Below are positions 26,895 through 35,941 of a stretch of DNA of 64,000 nucleotides, in pieces. The notes below the pieces were generated by a model. That model saw nothing but the letters and a program-made list of their open reading frames with translations. It was not told the DNA's origin and ran no database searches. The position numbers and the translations under genes were made by a program. The DNA is from Caballeronia sp. GAFFF1. Lineage in GTDB: Bacteria > Pseudomonadota > Gammaproteobacteria > Burkholderiales > Burkholderiaceae. The number at the start of each line of letters is the position of its first letter. Positions within the stretch are counted from its first letter, which is position 1. The DNA lies in the NCBI RefSeq assembly GCF_023630705.1, contig NZ_JALQEM010000029.1:35734-99733 (forward strand). Direction: 5' to 3'.

Positions 26895-27782
26895 ATGCGT
26901 ATTGGTTTTATCGGACTAGGCCACATGGGCGGCCCGATGGCCGCGAATCTGCTAAAAGCGGGTCACGCGGTGACGGCTTTCGATCTCTCGCCGCCCGCGC
27001 TCGACGCGGCCAAGGCGGCGGGCGCGACGCTCGCCGGTTCGCCGCGCGCAGCATCTTTAGGCGCGGAGGTCGTCATCACGATGCTGCCCGCCGCGCCGCA
27101 CGTCAAATCGGTCTATCTGAACGACGACGGCGTGCTGGCAGGCGCGAGCGCGGGCGTGCCGCTCATCGACAGCAGCACGATCGATCCGGCCACCGCGAAG
27201 CTCATCGGAGAGGCCGCGGCGGCGCATGGCAATCCGTTCGCGGATGCGCCGGTCTCGGGCGGCGTGGTCGGCGCGCAGGCGGGCACGCTCACGTTCATGG
27301 TCGGCGCGGACGAGGCACTCTTCGAAAGGCTGCGGCCGGTGCTCTCGGGCATGGGCAAGAACATGGTGCGCTGCGGCGAAACGGGCACCGGACAGATCGC
27401 GAAGATCTGCAATAACCTCTTGCTCGGCATTTCGATGATCGGCGTTGCCGAAGCGATGAAGCTCGGTGAAACGCTGGGTATCGATCCGGCGAAGCTCGCT
27501 GCAATCATCAACACGTCAACGGGGCGCTGCTGGAGCTCGGATACGTGTAATCCCTATCCGGGTATTGTCGAGACTGCGCCGGCATCGCGCGACTATAGCG
27601 GCGGCTTCGGCGCGGACCTGATGCTCAAGGATCTCGGTCTTGCCGTCGACGCTGCGCGCGGCGCAAAGCAGCCTGTTTTCATGGGCGCAATCGCGCAGCA
27701 ACTCTATCAGTCGATGAGTCAGCAACGTCTCGGCGGGCTCGATTTTTCAGGCATCATCAAGCTGTACGGCAAGCATGACTGA
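26895..27782 (+). CDS. mmsB: 3-hydroxyisobutyrate dehydrogenase
   Basis: A 295-residue NAD+-dependent enzyme oxidising 3-hydroxyisobutyrate to methylmalonate semialdehyde, which the mmsA product then uses. The Rossmann motif is GFIGLGHMG (4-12), the substrate motif SGG lies at 121-123 (DAPVSGGVVGAQAGTL), and the catalytic Lys170 is in GQIAKICNN. A strong ribosome-binding site AAGGAGA precedes the ATG. It is the second gene of the mmsAB operon. A long palindrome right after the stop probably ends the transcript. Confidence 0.94.
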   Translation: MRIGFIGLGHMGGPMAANLLKAGHAVTAFDLSPPALDAAKAAGATLAGSPRAASLGAEVVITMLPAAPHVKSVYLNDDGVLAGASAGVPLIDSSTIDPATAKLIGEAAAAHGNPFADAPVSGGVVGAQAGTLTFMVGADEALFERLRPVLSGMGKNMVRCGETGTGQIAKICNNLLLGISMIGVAEAMKLGETLGIDPAKLAAIINTSTGRCWSSDTCNPYPGIVETAPASRDYSGGFGADLMLKDLGLAVDAARGAKQPVFMGAIAQQLYQSMSQQRLGGLDFSGIIKLYGKHD

Positions 27783-27787
27783 GTCGG

Positions 27788-27811
27788 TTCGGCACGCACG
27801 TGCGTGCCGAA
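27788..27811 (+). terminator. Perfect 24-bp palindrome after mmsB
   Basis: The arm TTCGGCACGCAC (27788-27799) is followed immediately by its exact reverse complement (27800-27811). As RNA it gives a stem of about 10 bp with a 4-base loop. No T tract follows, so it is either a Rho-assisted or stabilising 3' hairpin, or a protein-binding dyad. Confidence 0.45.
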
Positions 27812-28042
27812 TCAGGTGCTCGCTATAACTGCTTTATTAAGTTGCACTGCACAATGCGTCTCGCTTCGCCTTATGCGACGGAGTCATCGGGATTACGATG
27901 ATTCGCTTTCCAAAAAAATGTCCTATTCTGAAAGCACGACGCGCGTGTGCCGTGAGTTCCGCTCCAGGAGAAACGGTGTCGCGCGCGCCTCCGATGCAGG
28001 CGACGAGCCCGGTCTTTCGGGCGATCAGATGAGGAGCACGCG

Positions 28043-28399
28043 ATGCAAGTTACACGTCATTTGAATATGGAACTCCGGCATGCCACGATGCCGACTTACG
28101 TAGCCAGCTATTTCTTTCCGTTGCTGCTTTTGGCATACGAAGCCTGGCGAGTGGGATCCTGGGTCGCGGTGAACGGCTTCAACTTCATGAACTTCAACGC
28201 GATGGGCTACGAGTTCGCGTTGATGATCGCCGTGTTCGCCATGCAGGTTATCGTGGAAATCGCGTTCCTCGCGGGGGCCGTGCTGACGCGCCATAAAGAT
28301 GTCGGACACCGGCTGGCGAATCTGCTGCTCGGGCTGTTCTGCTCGATGGTCGTGCTCGGATTCGACCTTGCGCTGCAATATGGGTTGAGCGGAAGCTGA
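28043..28399 (+). CDS. Small inner-membrane protein (118 aa)
   Basis: Family not recognised. Three hydrophobic segments are visible: YVASYFFPLLLLAYEAW (about 19-35), FALMIAVFAMQVIVEIAFLAGAV (about 58-80) and LANLLLGLFCSMVVLGFDLAL (about 92-112). There is no signal peptide as such. A ribosome-binding site GAGGAGCACGCG lies upstream of the ATG. The gene stands alone between mmsB and the terminator it shares with the convergent lpd gene. Function unknown. Confidence 0.65.
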   Translation: MQVTRHLNMELRHATMPTYVASYFFPLLLLAYEAWRVGSWVAVNGFNFMNFNAMGYEFALMIAVFAMQVIVEIAFLAGAVLTRHKDVGHRLANLLLGLFCSMVVLGFDLALQYGLSGS

Positions 28400-28430
28400 T
28401 CCGCGGCGCAGTTTTAGTCGTCACAAAGCA

Positions 28431-28460
28431 AAGGCCGGCTGTTTCGACGCCGGCCTTTTT
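28431..28460. terminator. Bidirectional intrinsic terminator
   Basis: AAGGCCGGC (28431-28439) pairs with GCCGGCCTT (28449-28457) around a 9-base loop, followed by a run of T. On the other strand the A-rich AAAGCAAAGG gives a weaker T tract. It lies between the convergent small membrane protein gene and lpd and serves both. Confidence 0.8.
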
Positions 28461-28480
28461 CGTTTGCGAGACACGCCGTG

Positions 28481-29917
28481 CTAGCAGCCCGCCGCGCTCG
28501 CCAGGCTCGGCGGCTTGGCGGCGCGTTCGGCGTACCACTTGTTGCTGGCGTCGCGCAGCGCCGTGCGCAAGCCTTCCTCCACGACCGGGTGATAGAACGG
28601 CAGCTTCAAGGCGTCGTCGAGCGTCAGGTCGAGCTGGATCGCCCACGCGAGCAGATGGCCGACGTGCTCCAGCGCCGGGCCGCAGCCTTGCGCGCCGCGC
28701 AGTTGGCCGGTTTTTGCGTCGGCGTAGACGTGAAGAAGGCCGCGGTTCTGGCGCATGACGCGGCTGCGTCCCTGCATTTCGAACGACACCGCGCCCGTGA
28801 CCGTCATCTGCTTGTCGAGCGATTCGTACGACGCGCCGACGATGACCACCTGCGGCTCGCAGAACACGATCGAGAACGGAATCTTGCGCTTTACTGGCTG
28901 CACGTCGGGGAAACGCGCGGCGTTCTCGCCGGCGAGCTTGCCTTCGTCGGCGGCATCCTGTAGCCACGGACGCGTGCCGTCGCAGTCCCCGGCGATGAAG
29001 GTCGCGCTGTCGCCGCACTGCATCGTGGATTCGTCGAAGCGCGGCACGCCCTTTTCGTTCAGTTCGATGCCCGCATGTTCCAGCGCGAGCGGCTTCAGAT
29101 TCGGCGTGCGGCCGGTGGCGGCGAGCACGAGGTCGAACTGCTCGGTGCGCGTGGCGCCGTCGCGCGACTTGAAGCGCAGCGTCGGCCGGCCGTTTTCCAG
29201 CGACATGTGTTCGATGTCGCCGTCCGGATCGAGATAGAACTCGTCGGCGAGCGCCGCCGTGAGCGCGTCGCGCACCGGCGTGTCGGAGAGCGCCGCCACG
29301 CTGCCGTTCTTGCCGAACATGAAGACTTCCACCGACAGTCTCGCGAGCGCCTGTCCCAGTTCCAGCGCGAGCGGCCCGGTGCCGAACACGGCCATGCGCT
29401 TGGGCAGCGTGCGCACTTCGAAGAGATCGTCGCTCGTAATGAGCTTGTCGCCAAAGACCTTGAGCTCGTCGGGCACGCTTGCCGCCGCGCCCGTCGCGAT
29501 GACGACGCTCTTCGCCTGGACGCGCGTGTCGTCGCCGACGCGAAGGCACCCCGGCGCTTCGAAGCGCGCCTGTCCGCGCAGGATGGAGCCGTCCGGAAAG
29601 GCTTCCGTTTCCTCGATCACGCCGCGAACGAAATGATCGCGCTCCCGGCGCACGTAGTCCATGACGCGCGCCCAGTCGGCATCGAGCGCATGCGTGTCTT
29701 CGATGCCGCGCGCCGCCAGCGCGCGCGCGTCGTGCAGGCCGTTCGCGGCGGCGAGCAGCAGCTTCGACGGCATGCAGCCGACGCGCGCGCATGTCGTCCC
29801 GAGTTCGCCGCTTTCGATTAGCACCGCGTTCGCGCCCGCCTCGCGTGCCGCGCGGAACGCGGCCATGCCGGCCGTGCCCGCGCCGATCACGGCGACATCC
29901 ACTTTCATCGGGTCCAT
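28481..29917 (-). CDS. lpdA: Dihydrolipoyl dehydrogenase-family flavoprotein
   Basis: A 478-residue FAD-dependent pyridine nucleotide-disulfide oxidoreductase. The FAD motif is VIGAGTAGMAA (10-20), and the redox-active pair is C43 and C48 (TCARVGCMPSK). The NAD motif is FGTGPLALELG, and the C-terminal catalytic His443 is in YHPVVEEG. No acyltransferase or dehydrogenase subunit of a 2-oxo-acid complex is nearby, so this is a stand-alone homologue whose partner is unknown. The SDR gene ends 7 bases upstream and the two are probably co-transcribed. A start at 29908 is an alternative. Confidence 0.82.
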   Translation of the reverse strand: MDPMKVDVAVIGAGTAGMAAFRAAREAGANAVLIESGELGTTCARVGCMPSKLLLAAANGLHDARALAARGIEDTHALDADWARVMDYVRRERDHFVRGVIEETEAFPDGSILRGQARFEAPGCLRVGDDTRVQAKSVVIATGAAASVPDELKVFGDKLITSDDLFEVRTLPKRMAVFGTGPLALELGQALARLSVEVFMFGKNGSVAALSDTPVRDALTAALADEFYLDPDGDIEHMSLENGRPTLRFKSRDGATRTEQFDLVLAATGRTPNLKPLALEHAGIELNEKGVPRFDESTMQCGDSATFIAGDCDGTRPWLQDAADEGKLAGENAARFPDVQPVKRKIPFSIVFCEPQVVIVGASYESLDKQMTVTGAVSFEMQGRSRVMRQNRGLLHVYADAKTGQLRGAQGCGPALEHVGHLLAWAIQLDLTLDDALKLPFYHPVVEEGLRTALRDASNKWYAERAAKPPSLASAAGC

Positions 29918-29924
29918 AGGCGAC

Positions 29925-30725
29925 TCAGCCGTTATCGGCGAAACCCGGATACAGCGTCATGCCGCCATCGACGAAGAGCGTCGTGCCGACGACGTAATCG
30001 CTGTCATCGGACGCGAGCCAGACGGCGGCGCGGCCGATGTCGTCGACCTCGCCGATCCGTCCGTACGGCACGAGGGTCAGCAGCCGGTCGAGCGCCTCCT
30101 TCGAATCCCACGCGTCCTGGTTGATCGGCGTGCGGATCGCGCCGGGCGCGATCGAATTGACGCGGATGCGCTGCGGCGCGACTTCCTGCGCGAGCGACTT
30201 CATCAGCATCTGAATGCCGCCCTTGGACGAAGCGTAGTTCACATGTCCAGCCCACGGAATGACTTCGTGCACGGAACTCATGCAGATGATCTTGCCCAGC
30301 GCCTTCGACACCGGCCGCGGCCCGCGCCGCACGAACTCGCGCACCGCGCGCTGCGCCGTCAGGAATTGCCCGGTCAGATTCGTGTCGATGACCTTGCGCC
30401 ACTCGTCGAGCGTCATGTCCACGAACTTCGCGTCCTGCTGCAAGCCCGAATTCGCCACGACGATATCTACTGTGCCGTAGCGCTGCACGACGGCATCGAA
30501 CATGGCGTCGACGGATTGCTCGTCTGACACGTCCGCGCCGACGGCGAACGCCTCGCCGCCGAGCGCCGCGATCTCGTCGGCGAGCTTCTCAGCCGGCTCG
30601 CCGTGCGAGTGATAGTTGATGGCGACGTGCGCGCCGGCGTCCGCGAGCGCCTTAGCGACGCCCGCGCCGATGCCGGAACTGCCGCCGGTCACGAGCGCGA
30701 TCTGGCCTGCGAGGGCTTTTTGCAT
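29925..30725 (-). CDS. SDR-family oxidoreductase, glucose 1-dehydrogenase-like
   Basis: A 266-residue short-chain dehydrogenase. The cofactor motif is TGGSSGIG (13-20), NxxG is seen as ANSG near residue 91, and the catalytic residues are Ser150/151, Tyr164 and Lys168 (YASSKGG). Wording and length match classical glucose 1-dehydrogenases, which oxidise glucose to gluconolactone with NAD(P)+, but this family varies widely in substrate. It follows glgA by about 70 bases and precedes lpd by 7, on the same strand. The ribosome-binding site AGGAAGG is good. Confidence 0.8.
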   Translation of the reverse strand: MQKALAGQIALVTGGSSGIGAGVAKALADAGAHVAINYHSHGEPAEKLADEIAALGGEAFAVGADVSDEQSVDAMFDAVVQRYGTVDIVVANSGLQQDAKFVDMTLDEWRKVIDTNLTGQFLTAQRAVREFVRRGPRPVSKALGKIICMSSVHEVIPWAGHVNYASSKGGIQMLMKSLAQEVAPQRIRVNSIAPGAIRTPINQDAWDSKEALDRLLTLVPYGRIGEVDDIGRAAVWLASDDSDYVVGTTLFVDGGMTLYPGFADNG

Positions 30726-30795
30726 GAGCCTTCCTGGTGTCGGTTAATTCGATGTGGAGCCGCAGCAAGGTGCGCGCCCGACATGCGACGCCTTC

Positions 30796-32259
30796 TCACG
30801 CGCCGATAAGTTGCCGGTAGACCTCGGCGTAGCGTTGCGCCGCCGTCTCCCAGCCGAAGTTCTGCGTCATCGCGCGTTTGACGACCGTCTTCCACTCGGT
30901 GCGCCGCGCCTTCAGCGCAAACGCGCGGCGGATCGACGCGACCATGCCCGCGCGCTGGAACCGGTCGAACACGAAGCCGGTGGCCGTGTCGTCGGCGAGA
31001 TTTTCGAGCGAGCAATCGACGACCGTGTCCGCGAGGCCTCCCACGCAATGCACGAGCGGCAACGAACCGTACGCGAGCGCGTACAACTGCGTGAGCCCGC
31101 AGGGTTCGAAACGCGACGGCACCATCACGACGTCGCTGCCCGCGATGATCGAATGCGAGAGCGTTTCGTCGAAACCGAGTTCGACCGCCACCGCGCCCGG
31201 ATGCGCCGCCGCGGCGTTCTTGAGGCCGGTTTCGAGCGCCGGGTCGCCGGTACCTAGCACGACGAGTTGCCCGCCGCGCTGCACGATCTCCGGCACCGCC
31301 GACAGCAGCAGATCGATGCCTTTCTGCTCCGTAAGCCGGCTGACGACGCCGAAGAGCAGCGCGTCGTCGTCGCGGGCGAGTCCCATGCGCTCCTGTAGCG
31401 CCGTCTTGCACTTGCTCTTGCCGGCCGGCTTGGCGGCGGTATAGCGGGTGGCGATCGCGTCGTCGATAGCGGGGCTCCAGATCGCATAGTCGACGCCGTT
31501 CAGAATGCCGCTGATGTCGTGCGTGCGCGTCTGCAGCAGGCCATGCAGGCCCGCGCCCTGCGCTTGCGTCTGGATTTCGCGGGCGTAGGTCGGGCTGACA
31601 GTGGTGATGCGGTCCGCGTAGTACAGGCCGGCTTTGAGAAACGAAGTCTGACCGTAGAACTCGACGCCTTCCACCGCGAAGAAATCCGCCGGCAATTGGA
31701 GCGCGCCGAAGTGCGACGCGGGAAAGACGCCCTGATACGCCAGGTTGTGCACGGTCATCACAGTCGGCACGCGCGGCGCGCCGCCACGCTCGAACGCGCG
31801 CAGATACGCGGGCGCGAGGCCCGCGTGCCAGTCGTGCGCATGGACGATATGCGGCCGCCACGCGGGATCGGCGCCCGTCGCGATGCGCGCGGCGCTCCAG
31901 CCGAGCAGCGCGAAGCGGCGGTCGCTGTCGGCGTACGGCTTGTGCGACGCGTCCAGATACGGATTGCCCGGACGGTCATAGAACTGATCGGCGCGCACCA
32001 CATAAACCACGACGCCGTGCGGCTGCAATACGCCGCGTTCGAGCCGCACCTCGCCGGCGCCGAAGGCCGCGCCGAGGCTCGTCACCGGCTGGATATCGGA
32101 GAGCCCGGCGATCACGGCCGGAAAGCCGGGCAACACGACGCGCACGTCCGCGCCGAGTTGCGATTGCGCGGGCGGCAGCGCGCCGACCACATCGGCGAGG
32201 CCGCCGGTTTTCAGAAGCGGAAACATCTCTGCTGCGACATGCAGCACGCATACGGTCAT
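30796..32259 (-). CDS. glgA: Glycogen synthase (ADP-glucose type)
   Basis: A 487-residue GT5 glycosyltransferase that extends alpha-1,4-glucan chains from ADP-glucose. The ADP-glucose-binding KTGGLADV (17-24) is present, as are HAHDWHAGLAPAYL (near 140) and the C-terminal SRFEPCGLTQLYALAYG with the catalytic Glu region (near 380). GGGAGCG precedes the ATG. glgC, which makes its substrate, lies directly upstream with a 76-base gap, so the two form a glycogen operon. The branching enzyme and phosphorylase genes are not in the window. Confidence 0.94.
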   Translation of the reverse strand: MTVCVLHVAAEMFPLLKTGGLADVVGALPPAQSQLGADVRVVLPGFPAVIAGLSDIQPVTSLGAAFGAGEVRLERGVLQPHGVVVYVVRADQFYDRPGNPYLDASHKPYADSDRRFALLGWSAARIATGADPAWRPHIVHAHDWHAGLAPAYLRAFERGGAPRVPTVMTVHNLAYQGVFPASHFGALQLPADFFAVEGVEFYGQTSFLKAGLYYADRITTVSPTYAREIQTQAQGAGLHGLLQTRTHDISGILNGVDYAIWSPAIDDAIATRYTAAKPAGKSKCKTALQERMGLARDDDALLFGVVSRLTEQKGIDLLLSAVPEIVQRGGQLVVLGTGDPALETGLKNAAAAHPGAVAVELGFDETLSHSIIAGSDVVMVPSRFEPCGLTQLYALAYGSLPLVHCVGGLADTVVDCSLENLADDTATGFVFDRFQRAGMVASIRRAFALKARRTEWKTVVKRAMTQNFGWETAAQRYAEVYRQLIGA

Positions 32260-32335
32260 CGGCGCTCCCGTCGATTATGGTTGACTGCGTTATCGGGCGA
32301 GCGGCGCGCCCGCCCCGTCCGGCCTGGACTCGCGA

Positions 32336-33610
32336 TCAGCGCTCGGCGAGCCGCGCGAGCGCCTCGCGCGTGACGAGCGTGACGCCCGACTCGGTGCGGA
32401 AGAACCGCGCGGCGTCTTCTTCGGGATCCTCGCCGATCACCAGTCCCTCGGGCACCGTGCAGCCGCGGTCGATCACCACGCGCTGCAACCGGCAACTCGG
32501 GCCCACCGTCACCTGAGGCAACAAGACTGCCTCATTGATGTTACAGAACGAGTGCACCCGCACCGCCGACGAAAACACCGACTTCGACACCTGCGAGCCG
32601 GAGATTACACAGCCGCCGCATACCAGCAGATTCGTGATCGCGCCTTGCTGGCCGTTCAGGTCGCGCACGAACTTGCCGGGCGGCAACTGTTCCTGATTGG
32701 TCCAGATCGGCCATTTGCGGTCGTAGAGATCGAGTTGCGGAATGGTCGAGGCGAGATCGAGATTCGCGGCCCAGTAGGCATCGACGGTGCCGACATCGCG
32801 CCAATAGGCGGGCGCGTTCGGATCGTTGTCGGAGGTGACGCAGGACATGCCGAACGGATGCGCGATCGCCCGGCCGCTCGTCACGACGCGCGGAATGATG
32901 TCCTTGCCGAAATCGTGGTCCGTGCTCGACGCGGCGATGTTTTCTTCGAGCAGCTGATACAGATACTTCGCGCTGAACACGTAGATGCCCATGCTCGCGA
33001 GCGCGACATCGGGCTTGCCGGGCATGGCGGGTGGATCGGCGGGCTTCTCCAGGAACGCGGTGACGCGGCGGTTCTCGTCCACGTGCATCACGCCGAAGGC
33101 CACCGCCTCCATGCGCGGCACTTCGATGCAGCCGACCGTGCAGTCCGCGCCGCTCTCGACGTGGTCGAGCACCATGCGCGTGTAGTCCATCTTGTAGACG
33201 TGATCGCCCGCGAGCACGATGATGAATTCCGGCGCGATCGACCGGATGATGTCGAGGTTCTGGAACACGGCGTCGGCGGTGCCGCGATACCAGCTCGAAT
33301 CGACGCGCTGCTGCGCCGGCCAGATATCGATGAATTCGTTGAACTCGCCGCGCAGGAAACCCCAGCCGCGCTGAAGATGGCGCAACAGCGAATGCGCCTT
33401 GTACTGCGTGACCACCGCGATGCGGCGAATGCCCGAATTCAGGCAATTGGACAGCGCGAAGTCGATGATGCGGTATTTGCCGCCGAAGTGGACGGCGGGC
33501 TTGACCCGTTTGTCCGTGAGCGGCCCGAGACGCGTGCCGCGACCGCCGGCGAGGACGATTGCGAGCGTGGACTTCTGCAAGTCGGTGCGATTCTTTGACG
33601 GCGTCTCCAT
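32336..33610 (-). CDS. glgC: Glucose-1-phosphate adenylyltransferase
   Basis: A 424-residue nucleotidyltransferase making ADP-glucose from glucose 1-phosphate and ATP, the committed step of bacterial glycogen synthesis. It shows [33 protein letters not shown] at the N-terminus in two parts ([21 protein letters not shown]), [13 protein letters not shown] near residue 114, and a left-handed beta-helix at the C-terminus with SGSQVSKSV. It is normally allosterically controlled by glycolytic intermediates. The ribosome-binding site AGGAGCC is strong. It is the first gene of the glgC-glgA-SDR-lpd run. Confidence 0.95.
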   Translation of the reverse strand: METPSKNRTDLQKSTLAIVLAGGRGTRLGPLTDKRVKPAVHFGGKYRIIDFALSNCLNSGIRRIAVVTQYKAHSLLRHLQRGWGFLRGEFNEFIDIWPAQQRVDSSWYRGTADAVFQNLDIIRSIAPEFIIVLAGDHVYKMDYTRMVLDHVESGADCTVGCIEVPRMEAVAFGVMHVDENRRVTAFLEKPADPPAMPGKPDVALASMGIYVFSAKYLYQLLEENIAASSTDHDFGKDIIPRVVTSGRAIAHPFGMSCVTSDNDPNAPAYWRDVGTVDAYWAANLDLASTIPQLDLYDRKWPIWTNQEQLPPGKFVRDLNGQQGAITNLLVCGGCVISGSQVSKSVFSSAVRVHSFCNINEAVLLPQVTVGPSCRLQRVVIDRGCTVPEGLVIGEDPEEDAARFFRTESGVTLVTREALARLAER

Positions 33611-34006
33611 GTCGGCTCCTGATTTTGACCTGCGTCTGTTGATGTCGTGTGGATGCTAGGCGGTGCTTCGTCCTCGAGGGTTGGCGGCCGCTGCGTCGGG
33701 CGGTGCGCGCGTTGATGTTCGTAGCATTATCGGCGCGCGTTCGAATCCTGCGGGGCTGGCGTTCGAATTTTTGTTGCCGGCAGGCATTGGTCGTCGAGCG
33801 CACTGAGCAAGGCATATGCCAGAGCGCGCGTCGCAAGGCACGCGGGTGCGACGCGGCGGCGCTGTTGCATGCGCGCGACTGGACAAAATGCGGCGCCGCA
33901 ATTTATAACGAGCACGCGATGCCGCGCCGCGCGTTGGGGCGGCACAATACACAATGGCCCGCCCAATCGACTTTGACCGCTCTTACGCCAGTCCGGAAAT
34001 GACAAC
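33611..34006. other. Divergent intergenic region between glgC and pdxY
   Basis: No gene is seen in these 396 bases. It must hold promoters for both genes. A sigma70-like promoter for pdxY is annotated separately. The glgC side is GC-rich with no clear -10 element. Confidence 0.4.
33880..33909 (+). promoter_or_regulatory. Candidate sigma70-type promoter of pdxY
   Basis: TGGACA (33880-33885) and TATAAC (33904-33909) match five of six consensus positions each with an 18-base spacer, about 97 bases before the pdxY ATG. Found by eye only. Confidence 0.4.
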
Positions 34007-34885
34007 ATGAATAATGTCCTGAGTATCCAGTCGCACGTCGTGTTCGGGCATGCGGGCAACAGCGCGGCGGTCTTTCCCATGCGGCGGCTCGGCGTCAACG
34101 TCTGGCCGCTCAACACGGTGCAGTTCTCCAATCACACGCAATATGGCCGCTGGACCGGCGGCGTGGTGGATGCGGAGGAACTGCAAAGCGTGATCGAAGG
34201 CATCGGCGCGATCGGCGTGCTTGCGCGCTGCAACGCGGTGCTCTCCGGCTATCTCGGCGCGACGGAGCAGGGCCGCGCCGTCGTCGAGATCGTGAAGATG
34301 GTGAAGGCCGTGAATCCGCGCGCGCTTTACTTCTGCGACCCGGTGATGGGCGTGGAGGGCGGCTGCACGGTCGCGCCCGGCATCGAAGATTTTCTCGTCA
34401 CGACGATGCCCGAAGTCGCCGATGCGATCATGCCCAATCACAACGAGCTTCAGAAGCTCACGGGGCGGACCATCGAGACCGTCGAAGAAGCGGTCGATGC
34501 CTGCCGGGAAGTCATCGCGCGGGGGCCGCGCGTCGTGCTCGTCAAGCATCTGCTGGATCGCAACAGCCGCGCCGATACGTTCAACATGCTCGCCGTCAGC
34601 GCGAACGAGGCATGGTTCGCGCAGCGGCCGCTGTATCCGTTCGCGCGGCAGCCGGTCGGCGTCGGCGATCTCACGAGCGCGGTGTTCGTCGCGCGCACGC
34701 TGCTCGGCGATTCGCTTCGCAACGCGCTCGAACATTCGCTCGCGGCGGTCAATGCCGTGGTCAAGGCCACCTACGAGGCGGGCCGCTACGAACTGGAGAT
34801 CGTGGCGTCGCAAGACGAGATCGCGAAACCGACCGACCGCTTTCCCGCCATTCGCGTGACCGGTAACGCGCCCGCCGCCCGCTGA
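34007..34885 (+). CDS. pdxY: Pyridoxal kinase
   Basis: A 292-residue ribokinase-superfamily enzyme phosphorylating pyridoxal (vitamin B6 salvage) to pyridoxal 5'-phosphate. The N-terminus [22 protein letters not shown] is diagnostic in its [10 protein letters not shown] core. The substrate/ATP regions are [11 protein letters not shown] (near 108) and the C-terminal anion-hole motif [11 protein letters not shown] (near 222), with the catalytic Asp in GDL. The length matches PdxY. It converges with a VOC-like gene 3 bases past its stop. Confidence 0.93.
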   Translation: MNNVLSIQSHVVFGHAGNSAAVFPMRRLGVNVWPLNTVQFSNHTQYGRWTGGVVDAEELQSVIEGIGAIGVLARCNAVLSGYLGATEQGRAVVEIVKMVKAVNPRALYFCDPVMGVEGGCTVAPGIEDFLVTTMPEVADAIMPNHNELQKLTGRTIETVEEAVDACREVIARGPRVVLVKHLLDRNSRADTFNMLAVSANEAWFAQRPLYPFARQPVGVGDLTSAVFVARTLLGDSLRNALEHSLAAVNAVVKATYEAGRYELEIVASQDEIAKPTDRFPAIRVTGNAPAAR

Positions 34886-34888
34886 AGA

Positions 34889-35368
34889 TCAGGCGGCAGC
34901 CGCTGCCGCCATCGCCCTGAAGTTCTCGGGCGTAGCGAACGCCAGATACTCGGTTTGCATCTCGGGCGTGAGGAATTCGAGCATCGTGGCGTTCTCGATC
35001 CAGAACTCGATCACGTCGAAGAAATGGTCGCCGCGCGTGCAACGCACGGCGCGCCAGCCTTCGCGCTCGCCGATGGCCAGCACCTCGGCGGCGCTGCGCT
35101 GCGTTGCGATAGCCATATGGAAAGCGCTGTATTGCGGCCGCTCGACCGTGCCCGCGCCGTAGCTCACGCTGGTTTCGTGTCCGCCGCCGGGCGTGATCAC
35201 GCGATCGCTCGGATAGACCTCGATGATGCTGCCGCGCTCGTCGCCCGCGACGGCCATCCATGCATCGGGAAACGGCGAGAAGGGCGCGGCGAAGCCGTCC
35301 CATAGTTCGGCGAGCACGTGCGCGACGTGTTTCGGGTCGCGGGCGGGAATGGACGCGTGAAATATCAT
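34889..35368 (-). CDS. VOC/glyoxalase-like protein (159 aa)
   Basis: A small soluble protein whose MIFHASIPARDPKHVAHVLAEL start, GSIIEVYPSD strand and HMAIAT segment look like the paired beta-alpha-beta-beta-beta units of vicinal-oxygen-chelate proteins. Possible metal ligands are His4, Glu (EVYP), His in FHMAIA and Glu in MLEFLTPE. The start at 35368 has CGGAGTG upstream; the ATG 14 codons earlier adds a non-family N-terminus. The C-terminus is a run of alanines whose codons form a GGCGGCAG/CTGCCGCC hairpin. Substrate unknown. Confidence 0.6.
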   Translation of the reverse strand: MIFHASIPARDPKHVAHVLAELWDGFAAPFSPFPDAWMAVAGDERGSIIEVYPSDRVITPGGGHETSVSYGAGTVERPQYSAFHMAIATQRSAAEVLAIGEREGWRAVRCTRGDHFFDVIEFWIENATMLEFLTPEMQTEYLAFATPENFRAMAAAAAA

Positions 35369-35941
35369 GTGAGCACTCCGATAGAGAGCGGCGCGGTTTG
35401 CACGAGGCAATGCGCGTGGATGCTTTCACGCGGCGCCGGCGAGTGTCAATTAGCGTTAGCCGCGACATTGCGGATTAATGCTTTGTTTTGTCTTCCGCAT
35501 TCTTATTGTCCCGTCATTTGAATGACTAATAGCCGCGCGATAACCACAAACGCTTAATTGCCCGACAAATACACTTGCGGCAATTAGCCTTGAACGTTAC
35601 GCTTCGTTCCACCAGCGAATTATCCATTCGCAGGTGTACGTTTCTTTATTGCTCAGAATCTTTGAGCCATTACAAACAGCGCCCGTCAGGGCGTGATTCT
35701 GTGGCCAGTGCGTGCGTCGGGCTAATTCGACCGCATGCAAAAGCCATATAGGCAAAACTTGCGCGCATGAGACCAGCGCCTCCGAGCGAAACACCCGTTT
35801 CGCCCGGTCTTATGTCGTGCGCGACGTTTTGTTGATGCTCGATTCACGCAGAAGGCATGCATGCGCATGTCATCGCGGAGCGTTGTGCGCCTGAAAACGC
35901 ATGCCGCAACGAATTTATTTAACGATAGGCGGAGTTGAGAC
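35369..35941. other. AT-rich intergenic region with nested inverted repeats
   Basis: About 570 bases with clearly lower GC than the surroundings. Two structures stand out: a dyad TAATTGCC/GGCAATTA at 35555-35562 and 35579-35586, and a nested fold at 35654-35701 where CAGAATC pairs with GATTCTG and encloses GCGCCC-gtca-GGGCGT. No coding frame is convincing. It probably contains the control region of the lipoprotein gene at 35942, possibly H-NS-bound. Confidence 0.4.

Noticed and set aside
25440..27782. A 780-residue frame covering mmsA and mmsB
   Set aside because: Its first two thirds are the wrong frame of mmsA; only the last third (from 26895) is mmsB, so this is not a fusion protein.
35597..35794. 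A 65-residue minus-strand frame in the AT-rich intergenic region
   Set aside because: No ribosome-binding site and it covers the inverted-repeat structure; better explained as non-coding.
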